From: SIAJ01 sp036266155 | GTDB lineage: Bacteria > Planctomycetota > Planctomycetia > Gemmatales > Gemmataceae | Assembly (NCBI GenBank): GCA_036266155.1 | Contig: DATANR010000510.1 | Coordinates: forward strand, 1-40,484 | Direction of reading: 5' to 3' | Length of the DNA stretch: 40,484 nt | Notes under the pieces: generated by a model | Seen by the model: the letters and a program-made list of their open reading frames with translations, nothing else | Databases searched by the model: none | What the model was told of the DNA's origin: nothing | Part shown: one piece after another, positions 15,712 to 24,232 of the stretch | Numbering within the stretch: position 1 is the stretch's first letter | How the letters are laid out: every line of letters starts with the position of its first letter | Program-made: the position numbers and the translations under genes

Positions 15712-15801
15712 GATGATGCTCCTGAAGCCGAAACCTCTCAACCGGCTCGACACTTGATGGTACACGCGAGGTGCGGGAGGACGCAACCGTCCTCAAACAG
15801 G

Positions 15802-16818
15802 TCAGAAATCGTCAAAACCGAATGCTCCGCGGTCGAAGATCGGACCGCCGCCCGGCGGAACGACTGGCATAACCGGCGGCTGCTTGAGCAGGAAATCATC
15901 AAACCAGACGTTTTCTTCTTCTCGGTTTCGTAAGTTCTGCTGTCGCTCGACTTCCTTTGCAATGGCCTTGTCGAGACTTGCCAAGCGTATAGCCGCTTCT
16001 TTGCCCTGAAGCGTTAGAACTTCAATAACCGCGCGAAAACCTTCGCTCAAGAGAACTTTCTGTGAGATCAGCAGAGCTTCGACGTTTTTGAAAAACGCAT
16101 CGATATATTCTTTGTTGTTGTTCAAGAAGTCCATCAACTGCGCGGCGAAGTCGGCAAAGAATATCTTCGTGCCAGTCGCCGAGTCATCCAGTCCGGTCTG
16201 CAGCTTGCTTTGTGCCTCGATCGCGTGGCCGTATGCCCCGCCGGCGACCTGCGCTTCCCGCATCTCCTGATACATCTTCCGCAGATCGGCTTCAACCACC
16301 TTCTGCGTCAGGCCGCCGCTGAAGCCCGAAATCTCCCGGCCCCTGCTTTCGATTGCGTCAGCCAGGCGTCCGAAGGCTTTGAGAGTCCGGGCCATCTCGG
16401 TCGGCAAGGCACTTGCCGCGAGTCCGCGGAAGTTGCCTCCGATCACATCGGCACCGACGTTTGCTGTCGTCGCCAACCCATTCTGTTTCAAGTCCTTGAG
16501 CAGCTCCGGCTCGTTGGCGCTGATGTACTGCGAGACGCGCTGCGCCCCCTGCATCAGCATGCGCCCCTGCCGAGTTTGTTCGCGTGCTTCATCCTGCATC
16601 TGTTGTTTGGCCGCACGTTCCTCCTCGCGAATGTCGCTCGCCTTCTGCTGGATCGCCCGATCGGCGAGCGCTCGATTGCCGCCCGTGGCCTTCATTGCCC
16701 GACGGAGGATCGAGCCCTCGGCAGCCGCGGCCTGTCGCGCTGCCAACGCCTCACTCGCCCCGATACGACCGCCGGCCGCGGCCAGGGTCCGCATGCCAGC
16801 AACGAGAGCCGGTCCCAT
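15802..16818 (-). CDS. Tape-measure-like tail protein
   Basis: 338 aa, almost entirely helical and rich in Ala, Gln, Lys and Glu (ERAAKQQMQDEAREQTRQGR, LDKAIAKEVERQQNLRNREE), with a proline/glycine-rich end. It lies directly behind the G/GT-like frameshift gene pair, where long-tailed phages place the tape measure. It is short for that role, which would mean a very short tail, or it may be a truncated or accessory tail protein. A three-base gap separates it from the upstream gene. Confidence 0.55.
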   Translation of the reverse strand: MGPALVAGMRTLAAAGGRIGASEALAARQAAAAEGSILRRAMKATGGNRALADRAIQQKASDIREEERAAKQQMQDEAREQTRQGRMLMQGAQRVSQYISANEPELLKDLKQNGLATTANVGADVIGGNFRGLAASALPTEMARTLKAFGRLADAIESRGREISGFSGGLTQKVVEADLRKMYQEMREAQVAGGAYGHAIEAQSKLQTGLDDSATGTKIFFADFAAQLMDFLNNNKEYIDAFFKNVEALLISQKVLLSEGFRAVIEVLTLQGKEAAIRLASLDKAIAKEVERQQNLRNREEENVWFDDFLLKQPPVMPVVPPGGGPIFDRGAFGFDDF

Positions 16819-16820
16819 GA

Positions 16821-17353
16821 TCAGAACCCTTTTCTTTGCGCTATGCGAGCGAGTTGGATCTTCGCTGACAACCGCTGAGCCTCTACCCGATCACCGGTGA
16901 GGATCATGGCGGCCCGCTCCAGTTCATCCGGCGGCGCGGTACTGGCCAGTACGCCTTCAGCGTCATGGACGCGAATCAGTTCTGCGTACACGCGAACTTC
17001 CGTGGCACTCAGACGGGCAGCGTCGAATCCAGGAAGTCGCTCGGCAACGCGGGATCGACGCTGGAAGTCCACACGCTGCCGGCCTCTTTTCCCAGCGTCA
17101 CCGCCCGGAAACAGACCTCGTTGGCGAACTTCACGGCCGCAGCCTCCGTCATCGCCGGAAAGCCGTACTTGGCGAACACGGCGTTCGCAGCCACCCCTTC
17201 AGCCAACACGTTTTTGACCGCAGTCTTCCCTTCCTGGACCGCGGCCGCAGCCACTTCCAAGTCGTCGGCAAGCTTGCAGACTTCGATAGTCTGTGTGACC
17301 TCGCCGATGGTGATCGGCTCAGTGCCGAACGCCAGATCCGCTTTCAGTTCCAT
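16821..17353 (-). CDS. Frameshifted tail assembly chaperone, GT-like product
   Basis: A -1 ribosomal frameshift at the heptamer 17087-17093 would join the first 89 codons of the 17009-17353 frame to the downstream frame ending at 16821. The result is a protein of about 177 aa. The second part reads DFQRRSRVAERLPGFDAARL, then SATEVRVYAELIRVHDAEG and QRLSAKIQLARIAQRKGF. This second frame has only a GTG (17072) deep inside the first gene and no ribosome site, which supports expression by frameshift. In lambda-type phages the G and GT proteins bind the tape measure during tail assembly; the next gene here is tape-measure-like. Confidence 0.75.
17009..17353 (-). CDS. Tail assembly chaperone, G-like product
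   Basis: 114 aa. The ATG at 17353 has GGGGGA five bases upstream. Sequence MELKADLAFGTEPITIGEVT, then helices EVAAAAVQEGKTAVKNVLAE and TEAAAVKFANEVCFRAVTLG. It starts 13 bases after the stop of the large tail gene. Most ribosomes should finish here (stop at 17009-17011), with a fraction shifting at the GGGAAAA site to make the longer product. Confidence 0.7.
   Translation of the reverse strand: MELKADLAFGTEPITIGEVTQTIEVCKLADDLEVAAAAVQEGKTAVKNVLAEGVAANAVFAKYGFPAMTEAAAVKFANEVCFRAVTLGKEAGSVWTSSVDPALPSDFLDSTLPV
17087..17093 (-). promoter_or_regulatory. Programmed -1 frameshift site GGGAAAA
   Basis: On the minus strand the 17009-17353 gene reads CTG GGA AAA GAG; the heptamer G GGA AAA is exactly in register (X XXY YYZ) for a -1 slip. 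The new frame is open for 88 codons and is the frame of the T-like part. The gene order (large tail protein, this pair, tape-measure-like gene) is that of lambda G/GT. Confidence 0.8.
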
Positions 17354-17365
17354 TATTCCCCCAGG

Positions 17366-19173
17366 TTAGAAAGGACGAAGTCCATTGAGCGACGACGTAC
17401 CGCCGCCACTCGTCTTGAGCGACGACGAACCGCCGTCGCCCGAAAAGTTCTTGAGCGTCGGCTGCGTGCTGTCGCTATCGGGCGGGCTGGTGCTCGCCGA
17501 GACATGTACGCCGGGCTTGCCCGGAATCAGGTACGTTTGCCGCCAGGTTGCCATGTAGATGTTGCTGTCCCACCCCTCAAGGCCAAAGCAGTTAAAGCCG
17601 TCACCGGGCCGCGCGACTTTCGTGACCTTGTAGGGTCCAACGCTGGCGATGTTTGGTTCGTCGATCGGCAGACCATACCGAATGGCCCGGCCGCAATAAA
17701 CGAGGTAGTATGTCGCCGGTGCCCGCTCGCCGATAATGGATTCTGTCGCCTGGTCGCGGGTCGTTGTGCCGGCAGGAAAGAAAAGGTCGGAACTCTGCGG
17801 CTTGGCGTCTTTCAGTGGCTTGTGGACGTAGGTACTCGTTTCGACTTCGTAGCGGTATGCCTGCCACCAAATGATCCAGTTCGGCGAACCGGCAACTGAT
17901 GCCGGCAGCTTGGAGTTGCCGTTCTTGACCTCGATGACTACCTTCGGTACGTCGTCGGCATTCGAGAACGGCTGCTTGCATAGGTCGACGATCTTGTCGC
18001 GATCCGGGTTGAATTTTAAGCCCGCCTGTCCGCGTGGGCTGAAGACGGAGTTCTTGAGACTATTGGCCCAGTTGGCTTCATTGAACTTGTTGTCGGGGTC
18101 CGGGATGTAGAACCCGCCGAGGAACGCCGGCTCTTCCCGGCCCAGTGGAGCGGCGCCAAATAAAACCGGCGTAGGTCGCGAACGATCGCGAACGTAATCG
18201 AATAGCTCGCTTGCTTCGCCTTGCCGTATATGCGCGGTTCTCCTGGATGCCAGTTGACGACGATAGCCTTCTTGCCGCCGGCGGCTTTGACCGCCGCCGC
18301 TTGCCGAGCCGTCGTAATGCGCTGGAAGTGAGCCGCCGCGATTTTGAGCGGAAATCCTCGAGCGACCGTATAGGTCGCGTTGAAATTGTACGTAAATTTT
18401 TTCATGGCATACGGACGGTCATTACCGGACGACATGCTCGCGTCGATCCGGATCACGCCTGGAGGCGGGATGTCCTCGCCCATCTCTTCGTCGCCGAACG
18501 AATACTCGAGGCGGCATTTATCCTCAGAGAGTTTGAACGTGGCCGCCAGTGGTCGGAAGCCCGGCAACGGCCGCTGGTAGATCTTCTCCCGGAACTCGTC
18601 GGCAGACAGGACGATGTTGCGATTGCCTTGTGCCTGTCGGGTCTGCGGAATGACGACGTGGCCATTGATCCGGCGCGTCGTGAAGCCGTCGACGTCGCGC
18701 TCGTAAGTCATCGAGTAGTTCCACTCGAGGATGACCTTTCCTTGGTACTTCGCCGAGTTGCATTCGGGAATGCAAACCTCGACGCCCCAAGTCACTTGAG
18801 CAACGTTCGCATCACCCCAGGGCTCCCACTCCAGAAATTGCGGCTTTGGTCCCCACGATACATCCCTTTGCGGCCCGTCGCTGTTGATACAAAGATCGCC
18901 TAGGCCGCGGTCGACGTAGCGGAAACTGTTGCCAGGGCTCATCAGAATCTGCCGAATGGCGTTCATCTGAAAGTCGATCGTGGTGTCGTTCTCAAAGGCC
19001 GCGTAGATGATCGTGCGGAATACGAAGTTCCAGCGGACGTAGATGATCGTCCGGCCAGACGAGTCGTATTGCGGCTTTCCGGAAATGTGCAGAGTCTCCG
19101 TAGTTACAGGGTCGAATTTTTGACTCCCGTACTGGACGTCGTATTCGGTATTGTCGACTTTGATTGCTGGCAT
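17366..19173 (-). CDS. Large phage tail-region protein, split by a frameshift near 18140
   Basis: Starts at the ATG 19173 (AGGTG upstream). The first frame (MPAIKVDNTEYDVQYG to about SITFAIVRDLRRFYLAPLHW) turns into low-quality serine/arginine sequence and stops at 18016. The neighbouring frame takes over at about 18140 with EPAFLGGFYIPDPDNKFNEA and stays open to a stop at 17366. It ends in a repeat-like tail (GGSSSLKTSGGGTSSLNG). Joined, the product is about 600 aa. A single missing base in GGCCGGGAAGAG would explain the break; the site is not a canonical slippery heptamer. The beta-rich sequence and its position first in the tail operon suggest a tail or virion surface protein, but I cannot name it. 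Confidence 0.6.
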
Positions 19174-19232
19174 GGCCCGCACCTGTGGGTACGGGCTTGA
19201 GTTTGACGAGGCGGGCGGGGCGGGAGGGGCAT

Positions 19233-19246
19233 CCCGACTAGTCGGG
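19233..19246. promoter_or_regulatory. Perfect 14-bp palindrome between divergent operons
   Basis: CCCGACTAGTCGGG lies in the 148-base gap between the leftward tail operon (start 19173) and the rightward membrane/muramidase pair (start 19322). The position suits an operator serving both directions. No cognate protein can be assigned. Confidence 0.4.
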
Positions 19247-19321
19247 GTGGGACTTTGGCTTGCTCACCGGCCCGCCCGGTCAGAATGCGGGGACCGATTA
19301 CTATTGGCTGGGCGAATCGCG

Positions 19322-19705
19322 ATGAGCGAAATCTCGACGGGCGAAATCGGGTTCTGTCTGGAGCTAATGCTTCAAGGTCTGGCGATGCTCTGGGCCGCGA
19401 TTGTTCTGATCCGCCGCCGCGCACGCTCTCGACGGGCGACCACCTTGGCTCTTGCGGCAATCACATGCTTGGCAGTGAGTTGGCTACTGTCGGTTGTTAT
19501 GTACGCGACATTCGGATTTTGGAAGCACCTGACTGCGGACGACCGATTCATCGTCGCCATGTCCATCCTTTATTATTGCCGGCGAACTTTAATGCTGGGG
19601 GCGTTCATGCTATTTGTGTGGGCGACAGTCACCGACCGCGTTCCGGTTCCAGCAACCGATGCGGAGACCGACTACAGAGATAGTCCTCCATCGCCGCCCA
19701 GTTGA
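19322..19705 (+). CDS. Three-helix membrane protein, candidate holin-like
   Basis: 127 aa from the ATG at 19322; the open frame begins earlier but the upstream part has no protein character. Membrane segments at about residues 8-30 (GFCLELMLQGLAMLWAAIVL), 45-71 (TLALAAITCLAVSWLLSVVM) and 80-107 (MLGAFMLFVWATV at its end). The short, charged C-terminus ends in DSPPSPPS. It sits just before a muramidase gene in the same direction, the usual holin-endolysin order, but no holin family is recognised and the two are 200 bases apart. Confidence 0.6.
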   Translation: MSEISTGEIGFCLELMLQGLAMLWAAIVLIRRRARSRRATTLALAAITCLAVSWLLSVVMYATFGFWKHLTADDRFIVAMSILYYCRRTLMLGAFMLFVWATVTDRVPVPATDAETDYRDSPPSPPS

Positions 19706-19739
19706 GTTTCGCGAACGGGTTTCGTTTCAAAACGAAAAC

Positions 19740-19774
19740 CTCTGAAACGAAACGGAAGCGGAATCGTTTCAGAG
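19740..19774. repeat. Perfect 11-bp inverted repeat with nested GTTTC/GAAAC repeats
   Basis: CTCTGAAACGA (19740-19750) and TCGTTTCAGAG (19764-19774) enclose 13 bases. Just upstream, TTTCGTTT and AAACGAAA at about 19720-19736 form a second, smaller hairpin. The cluster of GAAACGAAAC-type words lies between the membrane protein and the muramidase. It may be a terminator or attenuator of the first gene, or an operator for the second. Confidence 0.6.
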
Positions 19775-19906
19775 CTTGGGGAACAAAGCCCTTCAGTCCG
19801 AAGGAATTCGATTGCTTGAACTTGTTCAAGATGTTTAGAATATCACCCGACCGTCACAACGTTGCATGCCGCTCGACTCGTAGTTTCTCGATCCGTGGAG
19901 AGCATT

Positions 19907-21388
19907 ATGTCCGTGCCCCGCCGACAAGCGTCACGCCTCACCGTCTGCGAGCTGGAAGGCCGGTTGGCGCCGGCCGTCTTCAACATCAGCACTGGCTTCG
20001 ACAATCAGGCGAACGCGCTTCTGGACCCGCTCACGACAGACAGCGATTATGTGGCGACCGATGCGAACGGCAGCCATTACGTGGCACAGGCTCTGGCTCA
20101 AGGGACCGGCGGCTTGCCGCCCCAGTATATCGGCGACAGTGCCCTTCCCGGTTCGCGCTGGCTTTACCTGCTCGATGGGAATGGAAGCTACAACATTCCG
20201 TCCGGGCATCTCGATTTTCAGACGCAAGTCGATCTGACCGGCCTTCCGGCCGCGCAAGCACAAATCCGCGATCTGCAAGTCTCCGCCGACAACGGGTTTG
20301 TCTCCGTGGCCGTCAACGGCACGATCGTGTACTCGAGAGATCCTGGTCAATCCGCGGAAGACTTTACGCACATCTTGAACCTGGGGGATTCGGGCCTGGG
20401 ATCGTTCCACGACGGTCTCAATACCATCGACTTCACCGTCAATAATACCGGCTTCGGCTTCGGCACGGGGCCATCGCCCGCCGCTTTGCGCGTACAGGGC
20501 ACGGTCGAAACGCCAGAGGTTCCAGACACGACAACGACAACTTTGGCGACGACCGACGCGGCCTCGGTTGAGGGCCAGGGCGTGACGCTGACGGCCACCG
20601 TGAGCGATGTAAGCGGCGCGAATGGTACACCGACCGGGAGCGTGGAGTTCTTCATCGACCACGTCAGCAATGGGATGGTAAGTCTGTCGGCAGCCGGCAC
20701 CGCGACATTTACGACGCCGGCGTTGACCGCCGGTACCCATTCGATCAGCGCTGTCTATGCGGGCAACGGAAAATTCCTGACGAGCAGTTCGGATCTCGTG
20801 GTGCTCAAGACCATCACGATTGGAGAGCAGTTCACCTTCAACCAGGAAGGCGGAGTGAGGCTAGTCCCGGTCCACCCCGCTCCGCAGTCCGGTGTTACCA
20901 TCGGGGTCGGCTACGACTTGGGACACAAATCGAAGAGCACCATCATCGCGGACCTCACCAAGGCAGGCGTCGACGCGACGACGGCGGCCGCGTTGGCGCA
21001 CGCGGCGGGGTTGACGGGGCGACGAGCCGATCAATTCATCCTGAAAAACCCAAGCCTCGCGATTACGAGTGAGCAGGCCAACGCACTGTTCATGAATGTC
21101 TACGCGGCGACGGAGGTAGCCGTCCTGGGATTCGTCGACGCGCGCACCGTGGTGAGGAGGTATGGGACGACGGACTGGGCGAACTTGAACCAGAAGATCA
21201 AGGACGTGTTGGCAGACTTGGTGTACCGCGGCGATTACACGCTTCGGGTCCGTTGGTACGTGCAGAGGTACGTCTCTACCAACGACCTGGCGGGCTTTAC
21301 GCAGGCCATGTCGAACAAGCGGATCTTCCCACGAACTCTCTCGCAGACGCGACTGGATGCGCGACTGGAATTCCTCCGACAAGGCTAA
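19907..21388 (+). CDS. Pesticin-like muramidase with planctomycete export motif and Ig-like domain
   Basis: 493 aa from the ATG at 19907. Residues 11-23 (LTVCELEGRLAPA) are the N-terminal motif of exported planctomycete proteins. A domain of unknown fold spans 24-200, a bacterial Ig-like domain about 205-300 (GVTLTATVSDVSGANGTPTG), and a muramidase domain 303-493. In the last, FNQEGG (E314), T331 and D337 (TIGVGYDLG) line up with the catalytic Glu, Thr and Asp of pesticin, with the same six-residue Thr-Asp spacing. It should cleave peptidoglycan in the periplasm or outside the cell. It lies inside a prophage-type block but on the opposite strand to all its genes, in the place of the capsid genes. 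It may be a phage lysin that uses the host export signal, or a host gene inserted into the prophage. Confidence 0.8.
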   Translation: MSVPRRQASRLTVCELEGRLAPAVFNISTGFDNQANALLDPLTTDSDYVATDANGSHYVAQALAQGTGGLPPQYIGDSALPGSRWLYLLDGNGSYNIPSGHLDFQTQVDLTGLPAAQAQIRDLQVSADNGFVSVAVNGTIVYSRDPGQSAEDFTHILNLGDSGLGSFHDGLNTIDFTVNNTGFGFGTGPSPAALRVQGTVETPEVPDTTTTTLATTDAASVEGQGVTLTATVSDVSGANGTPTGSVEFFIDHVSNGMVSLSAAGTATFTTPALTAGTHSISAVYAGNGKFLTSSSDLVVLKTITIGEQFTFNQEGGVRLVPVHPAPQSGVTIGVGYDLGHKSKSTIIADLTKAGVDATTAAALAHAAGLTGRRADQFILKNPSLAITSEQANALFMNVYAATEVAVLGFVDARTVVRRYGTTDWANLNQKIKDVLADLVYRGDYTLRVRWYVQRYVSTNDLAGFTQAMSNKRIFPRTLSQTRLDARLEFLRQG

Positions 21389-21525
21389 CGGTTGCTAGCG
21401 GCTTTGTCGCCTATCAGGCACTTGGCACCCATCATTTGTGCATCAGGTGAGTCTCGGCGACAGCGCTCGCAGCCGGTCGGACATGGCGCCCCACTGCCGC
21501 CGAACTCGGCAATGAAAGTGCCCCG

Positions 21526-23190
21526 CTACCAACGTCCCACCGTCCACGGCATCGATCCCTGTCGTCCCAACGTTGTCGGCATCACGCCCGGCCCCGAGTA
21601 CACTCCGGCCCCGTAGTAACTTAAATTCATTGCGTCACATGAGTCGGGCGATCGACTCAGCTTCTCCTTGAGCTTATCCTTGCTGTCGACGACGCGCTGC
21701 CCTTTGCCGTTCAAGCTGTAGCTCGCCGACTTTGCTTGCCGGCCCAACTCGTCCTTCCATTCGTCGCTGAGCCGCGAGACGTCAATTTCACCGTTGCGGG
21801 CCATCTCCGCTGTGACGAACCACAACTCCGACCGCTTGTTCGGGTACCGATCCGATTCGGCGGCGACTTCGCTCGCTGTCACGCCAGTGACTTGGTAACC
21901 GGCGGCTTGCAGATCGTCGACGACGCCGAACCCGCACGGCGCGTTGTCGATGACGATCGGTACGTTGAACTCCGTGATGATCGGCCCGCGGCTCGACACC
22001 GGCCGCTCCGCTTGTCGTGCGTTGTACCAGTCCGCCCACTGCCGCGTGAGTTCGATGAGCCGGCCGACGATTTGCGGCGTGGAGTTTCCGGCGATCGTGT
22101 CATGCTCGAGGCTGCACGGTCCGCAGCGGACGTGGAATTCGGTGTTGTCCAGTCCACCGTGGGCGGTATCGCATCCGATCACAGGCAATTCGTCCAGCGG
22201 GATTTCGAGCGGCTGCAACCCTTCCCGGCACGCTGCCTGCCAGTCGCCATCGCTCCAGACGGCATAAGCGCCTTGCGATGGGAAGCGACCAAGCAACGTC
22301 GCCTCGGCTTCCGGGCCCGGTCGCCACCAGCGCGGCTGCTGGCCGGTCTTGGCGAGGTAAGCCGTGGCGGTCGCAGGCGGCCACTGAAGGTCCGTCGCCG
22401 ATGGTTCGCCGGCGACAAGCTGGCAAGTCTCGGGAATCCGGCGTTCGAGCGAATCGAGCCGCATCGCGTCGGGAATGACTGGCGGCAGGCCCTGAAGCTC
22501 CGCCGCAATGTTGGGATGCTCAAGTGCCGAAAGCCGTACGACGTGCCAGGGCTTCCTTCCCCGACGTTGCGTCGACGACAGTTCGAGGTAAGCCCGGCTT
22601 GAACGATCGGTCGGGTTGAAGATCGCGAGCCAGGCATGTCCGGGGGGCTGAAACATCGTCTCGGCCGCGCTCCAGTACATGCTCTCGACATCCGTCGCCT
22701 CGTCGAAGATGAGCAGTTGGTTCGGGCCGTGCTTACCCTTAAAACCGCCCTCTTTGCGCGCCGTCGTGCCCATGGCGAAGTCGGCCGGTCCGCGCCGCAT
22801 CTCGCACGCTTCAGGCAGTAGCGGCAGGTTCAGGTCCGACGCACCCGCCAAGCGCCGAATCTCGGACCAGAGCAGCTTCTTGACCTGATCGAACGTGGGC
22901 GCCGTGGTCAGCACCTTCACGGGCTTGCGCGTGCAAAACCACCAGATCGTGATGACGGCCGCGAGAAAGGTCTTGCCCTGATTGTTCGCCGACGGCACCA
23001 GGACCCGGTACGGCGGCACGAGGAGGAGTTCGGCGACCTGGACTTGCTGAGGTGTGAGCGTGACGCCGAGAACGTCGCGTGCGAAACCGGCCGGATCGTC
23101 GCGGTACTTCGCGTAATCTTCGACGCGCTGGCTAGCTCGCGCCCGGAGTTGTTGCTCCAGCTTGTCCAGCCTCTGGCGGTGCAGCCGCAT
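21526..23190 (-). CDS. Phage terminase large subunit
   Basis: 554 aa from the ATG at 23190, preceded by GAAGG at eight bases; the frame is open to 23274. ATPase motifs: Walker A-like VPSANNQGKT (about residues 65-74) and Walker B LLIFDEATD (159-167). Nuclease (RNase H-fold) acidic residues: GCDTAHGG (D341), VIDNAPCG (D415) and PDSCDAMN (D519). The enzyme pumps DNA into procapsids and cuts it at headful or cos sites. All motifs look intact. Its gene overlaps the small-subunit gene by 59 bases. The portal gene that normally follows is missing; a 137-base gap leads to the convergent muramidase gene instead. Confidence 0.9.
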   Translation of the reverse strand: MRLHRQRLDKLEQQLRARASQRVEDYAKYRDDPAGFARDVLGVTLTPQQVQVAELLLVPPYRVLVPSANNQGKTFLAAVITIWWFCTRKPVKVLTTAPTFDQVKKLLWSEIRRLAGASDLNLPLLPEACEMRRGPADFAMGTTARKEGGFKGKHGPNQLLIFDEATDVESMYWSAAETMFQPPGHAWLAIFNPTDRSSRAYLELSSTQRRGRKPWHVVRLSALEHPNIAAELQGLPPVIPDAMRLDSLERRIPETCQLVAGEPSATDLQWPPATATAYLAKTGQQPRWWRPGPEAEATLLGRFPSQGAYAVWSDGDWQAACREGLQPLEIPLDELPVIGCDTAHGGLDNTEFHVRCGPCSLEHDTIAGNSTPQIVGRLIELTRQWADWYNARQAERPVSSRGPIITEFNVPIVIDNAPCGFGVVDDLQAAGYQVTGVTASEVAAESDRYPNKRSELWFVTAEMARNGEIDVSRLSDEWKDELGRQAKSASYSLNGKGQRVVDSKDKLKEKLSRSPDSCDAMNLSYYGAGVYSGPGVMPTTLGRQGSMPWTVGRW

Positions 23191-23578
23191 CAGGCGCACC
23201 TTCGGTTGCTGCCAACCGTTCGAGTTCTTCGACCCTGGCGAGCAGGTCCCCGACTTCGAGGCCACGAGTCGCAAAGTCCATCACGGCGATGGCAGCGCGA
23301 ATCTGATCGGCGGCCCGACCGTTCTTCGGTCCGAGGAACCGCTCCAGCGTGCCAACGGCTTTTTTCGCGGCCTGTTGCAACTGAGAAATGACGCCGTCCA
23401 TTACGCCGCGGCGAGCGGCCCGATAAGCCTCTTTGAAGGCTTCGTTGCTGAGCCAGCGCCGAAGAGTGGCCTCTCCAACTCTGGCATTCGATGCAGCAGA
23501 CTTTATCGTCTTGCATGTCAGCAGAGCCGCGATCGCGGCATGCTGTCGAGCTGTCAGACGATCGTCCGGGACGCTCAT
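23132..23578 (-). CDS. Phage terminase small subunit-like HTH protein
   Basis: 148 aa. LTARQHAAIAALLTCKTIKS, then AASNARVGEATLRRWLSNEA is a homeodomain-like HTH as in terminase small subunits (phBC6A51 type). A helical oligomerisation region follows (VISQLQQAAKKAVGTLERFL), then a proline/alanine-rich end. It would bind the packaging site and recruit the large subunit, whose start lies inside its 3' end. Confidence 0.8.
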   Translation of the reverse strand: MSVPDDRLTARQHAAIAALLTCKTIKSAASNARVGEATLRRWLSNEAFKEAYRAARRGVMDGVISQLQQAAKKAVGTLERFLGPKNGRAADQIRAAIAVMDFATRGLEVGDLLARVEELERLAATEGAPDAAAPPEAGQAGATTPGAS

Positions 23579-23690
23579 TACCGCTCATTTCCGCTCACAC
23601 ATTCCGGCACCGTGACCTACCACGCGGCTCAAAAAAGTCCGACGTGATATGTGCCACTGTGACCGAAATGCCGGGGCGGAAAAGCCTTTG

Positions 23691-24185
23691 TCAGGCCGAA
23701 GCGATCCGTTCGAGGTCGCTCGCGGTCAAGTTGTTCTTGTCCTCGCACAGACGCCGCCGTTCGAGCATGCGTCGATACCGACCAAGCATCGGCTCGTGCG
23801 AATTGAAGTCGTCGCCACGATCGAGGTTCTTGTAGCGACCACCGTTGAGGCCGCAGAAATAGCTGGCGAACGCGAATCGCTTCGTTTCAGAATTCCCGTC
23901 GAACCCGTTAAACTTGAGCCGCTCAACAGGGATCGACGCCGGCCAGCCAGGCTGAGCCTTCTTGATCGCACTGAACATATTCAGAACGTCGATCACCTCA
24001 CGGCAGGCTTCGTCAGACAGCACTTCGTCCGAGAGTTCGGGGAAGCCGCGTAGATACATCGCCTCGTAACCACTGGCGTAGGCCTCTCCGAGTTCAGCGA
24101 AGCGTTTGGCTTCCTGCGGACAGAGGAGCTCGAGGATTCGGGCTTGCCAGGTCAGAATCATGCGTTCGGCGAGTGTGAGAGTCAC
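23691..24185 (-). CDS. YfbU-family protein
   Basis: 164 aa from a GTG at 24185 (GGAG nine bases upstream). MTLTLAERMILTWQARILEL opens it, then GYEAMY, CREVIDVLNMFSAIKKAQ, FNGFDGNSETKRFAFASYF and FNSHEPMLGRYRRMLERR. All are hallmarks of YfbU, a small helical family named from E. coli whose function is not settled. Finding it between terminase and replication genes of a prophage-type block is unusual. It is about 110 bases upstream of the terminase small-subunit gene and 48 bases downstream of 24233-24436. Confidence 0.85.
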   Translation of the reverse strand: MTLTLAERMILTWQARILELLCPQEAKRFAELGEAYASGYEAMYLRGFPELSDEVLSDEACREVIDVLNMFSAIKKAQPGWPASIPVERLKFNGFDGNSETKRFAFASYFCGLNGGRYKNLDRGDDFNSHEPMLGRYRRMLERRRLCEDKNNLTASDLERIASA

Positions 24186-24232
24186 GATGCAATCTCCATT
24201 GTGTTTGGGCGAAGGTCAAAACCACATGTCCG

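Noticed and set aside
19702..20739. Long open frames on both strands overlapping the start of the muramidase gene
   Set aside because: They are out-of-frame readings of the muramidase gene, whose domains are clear.
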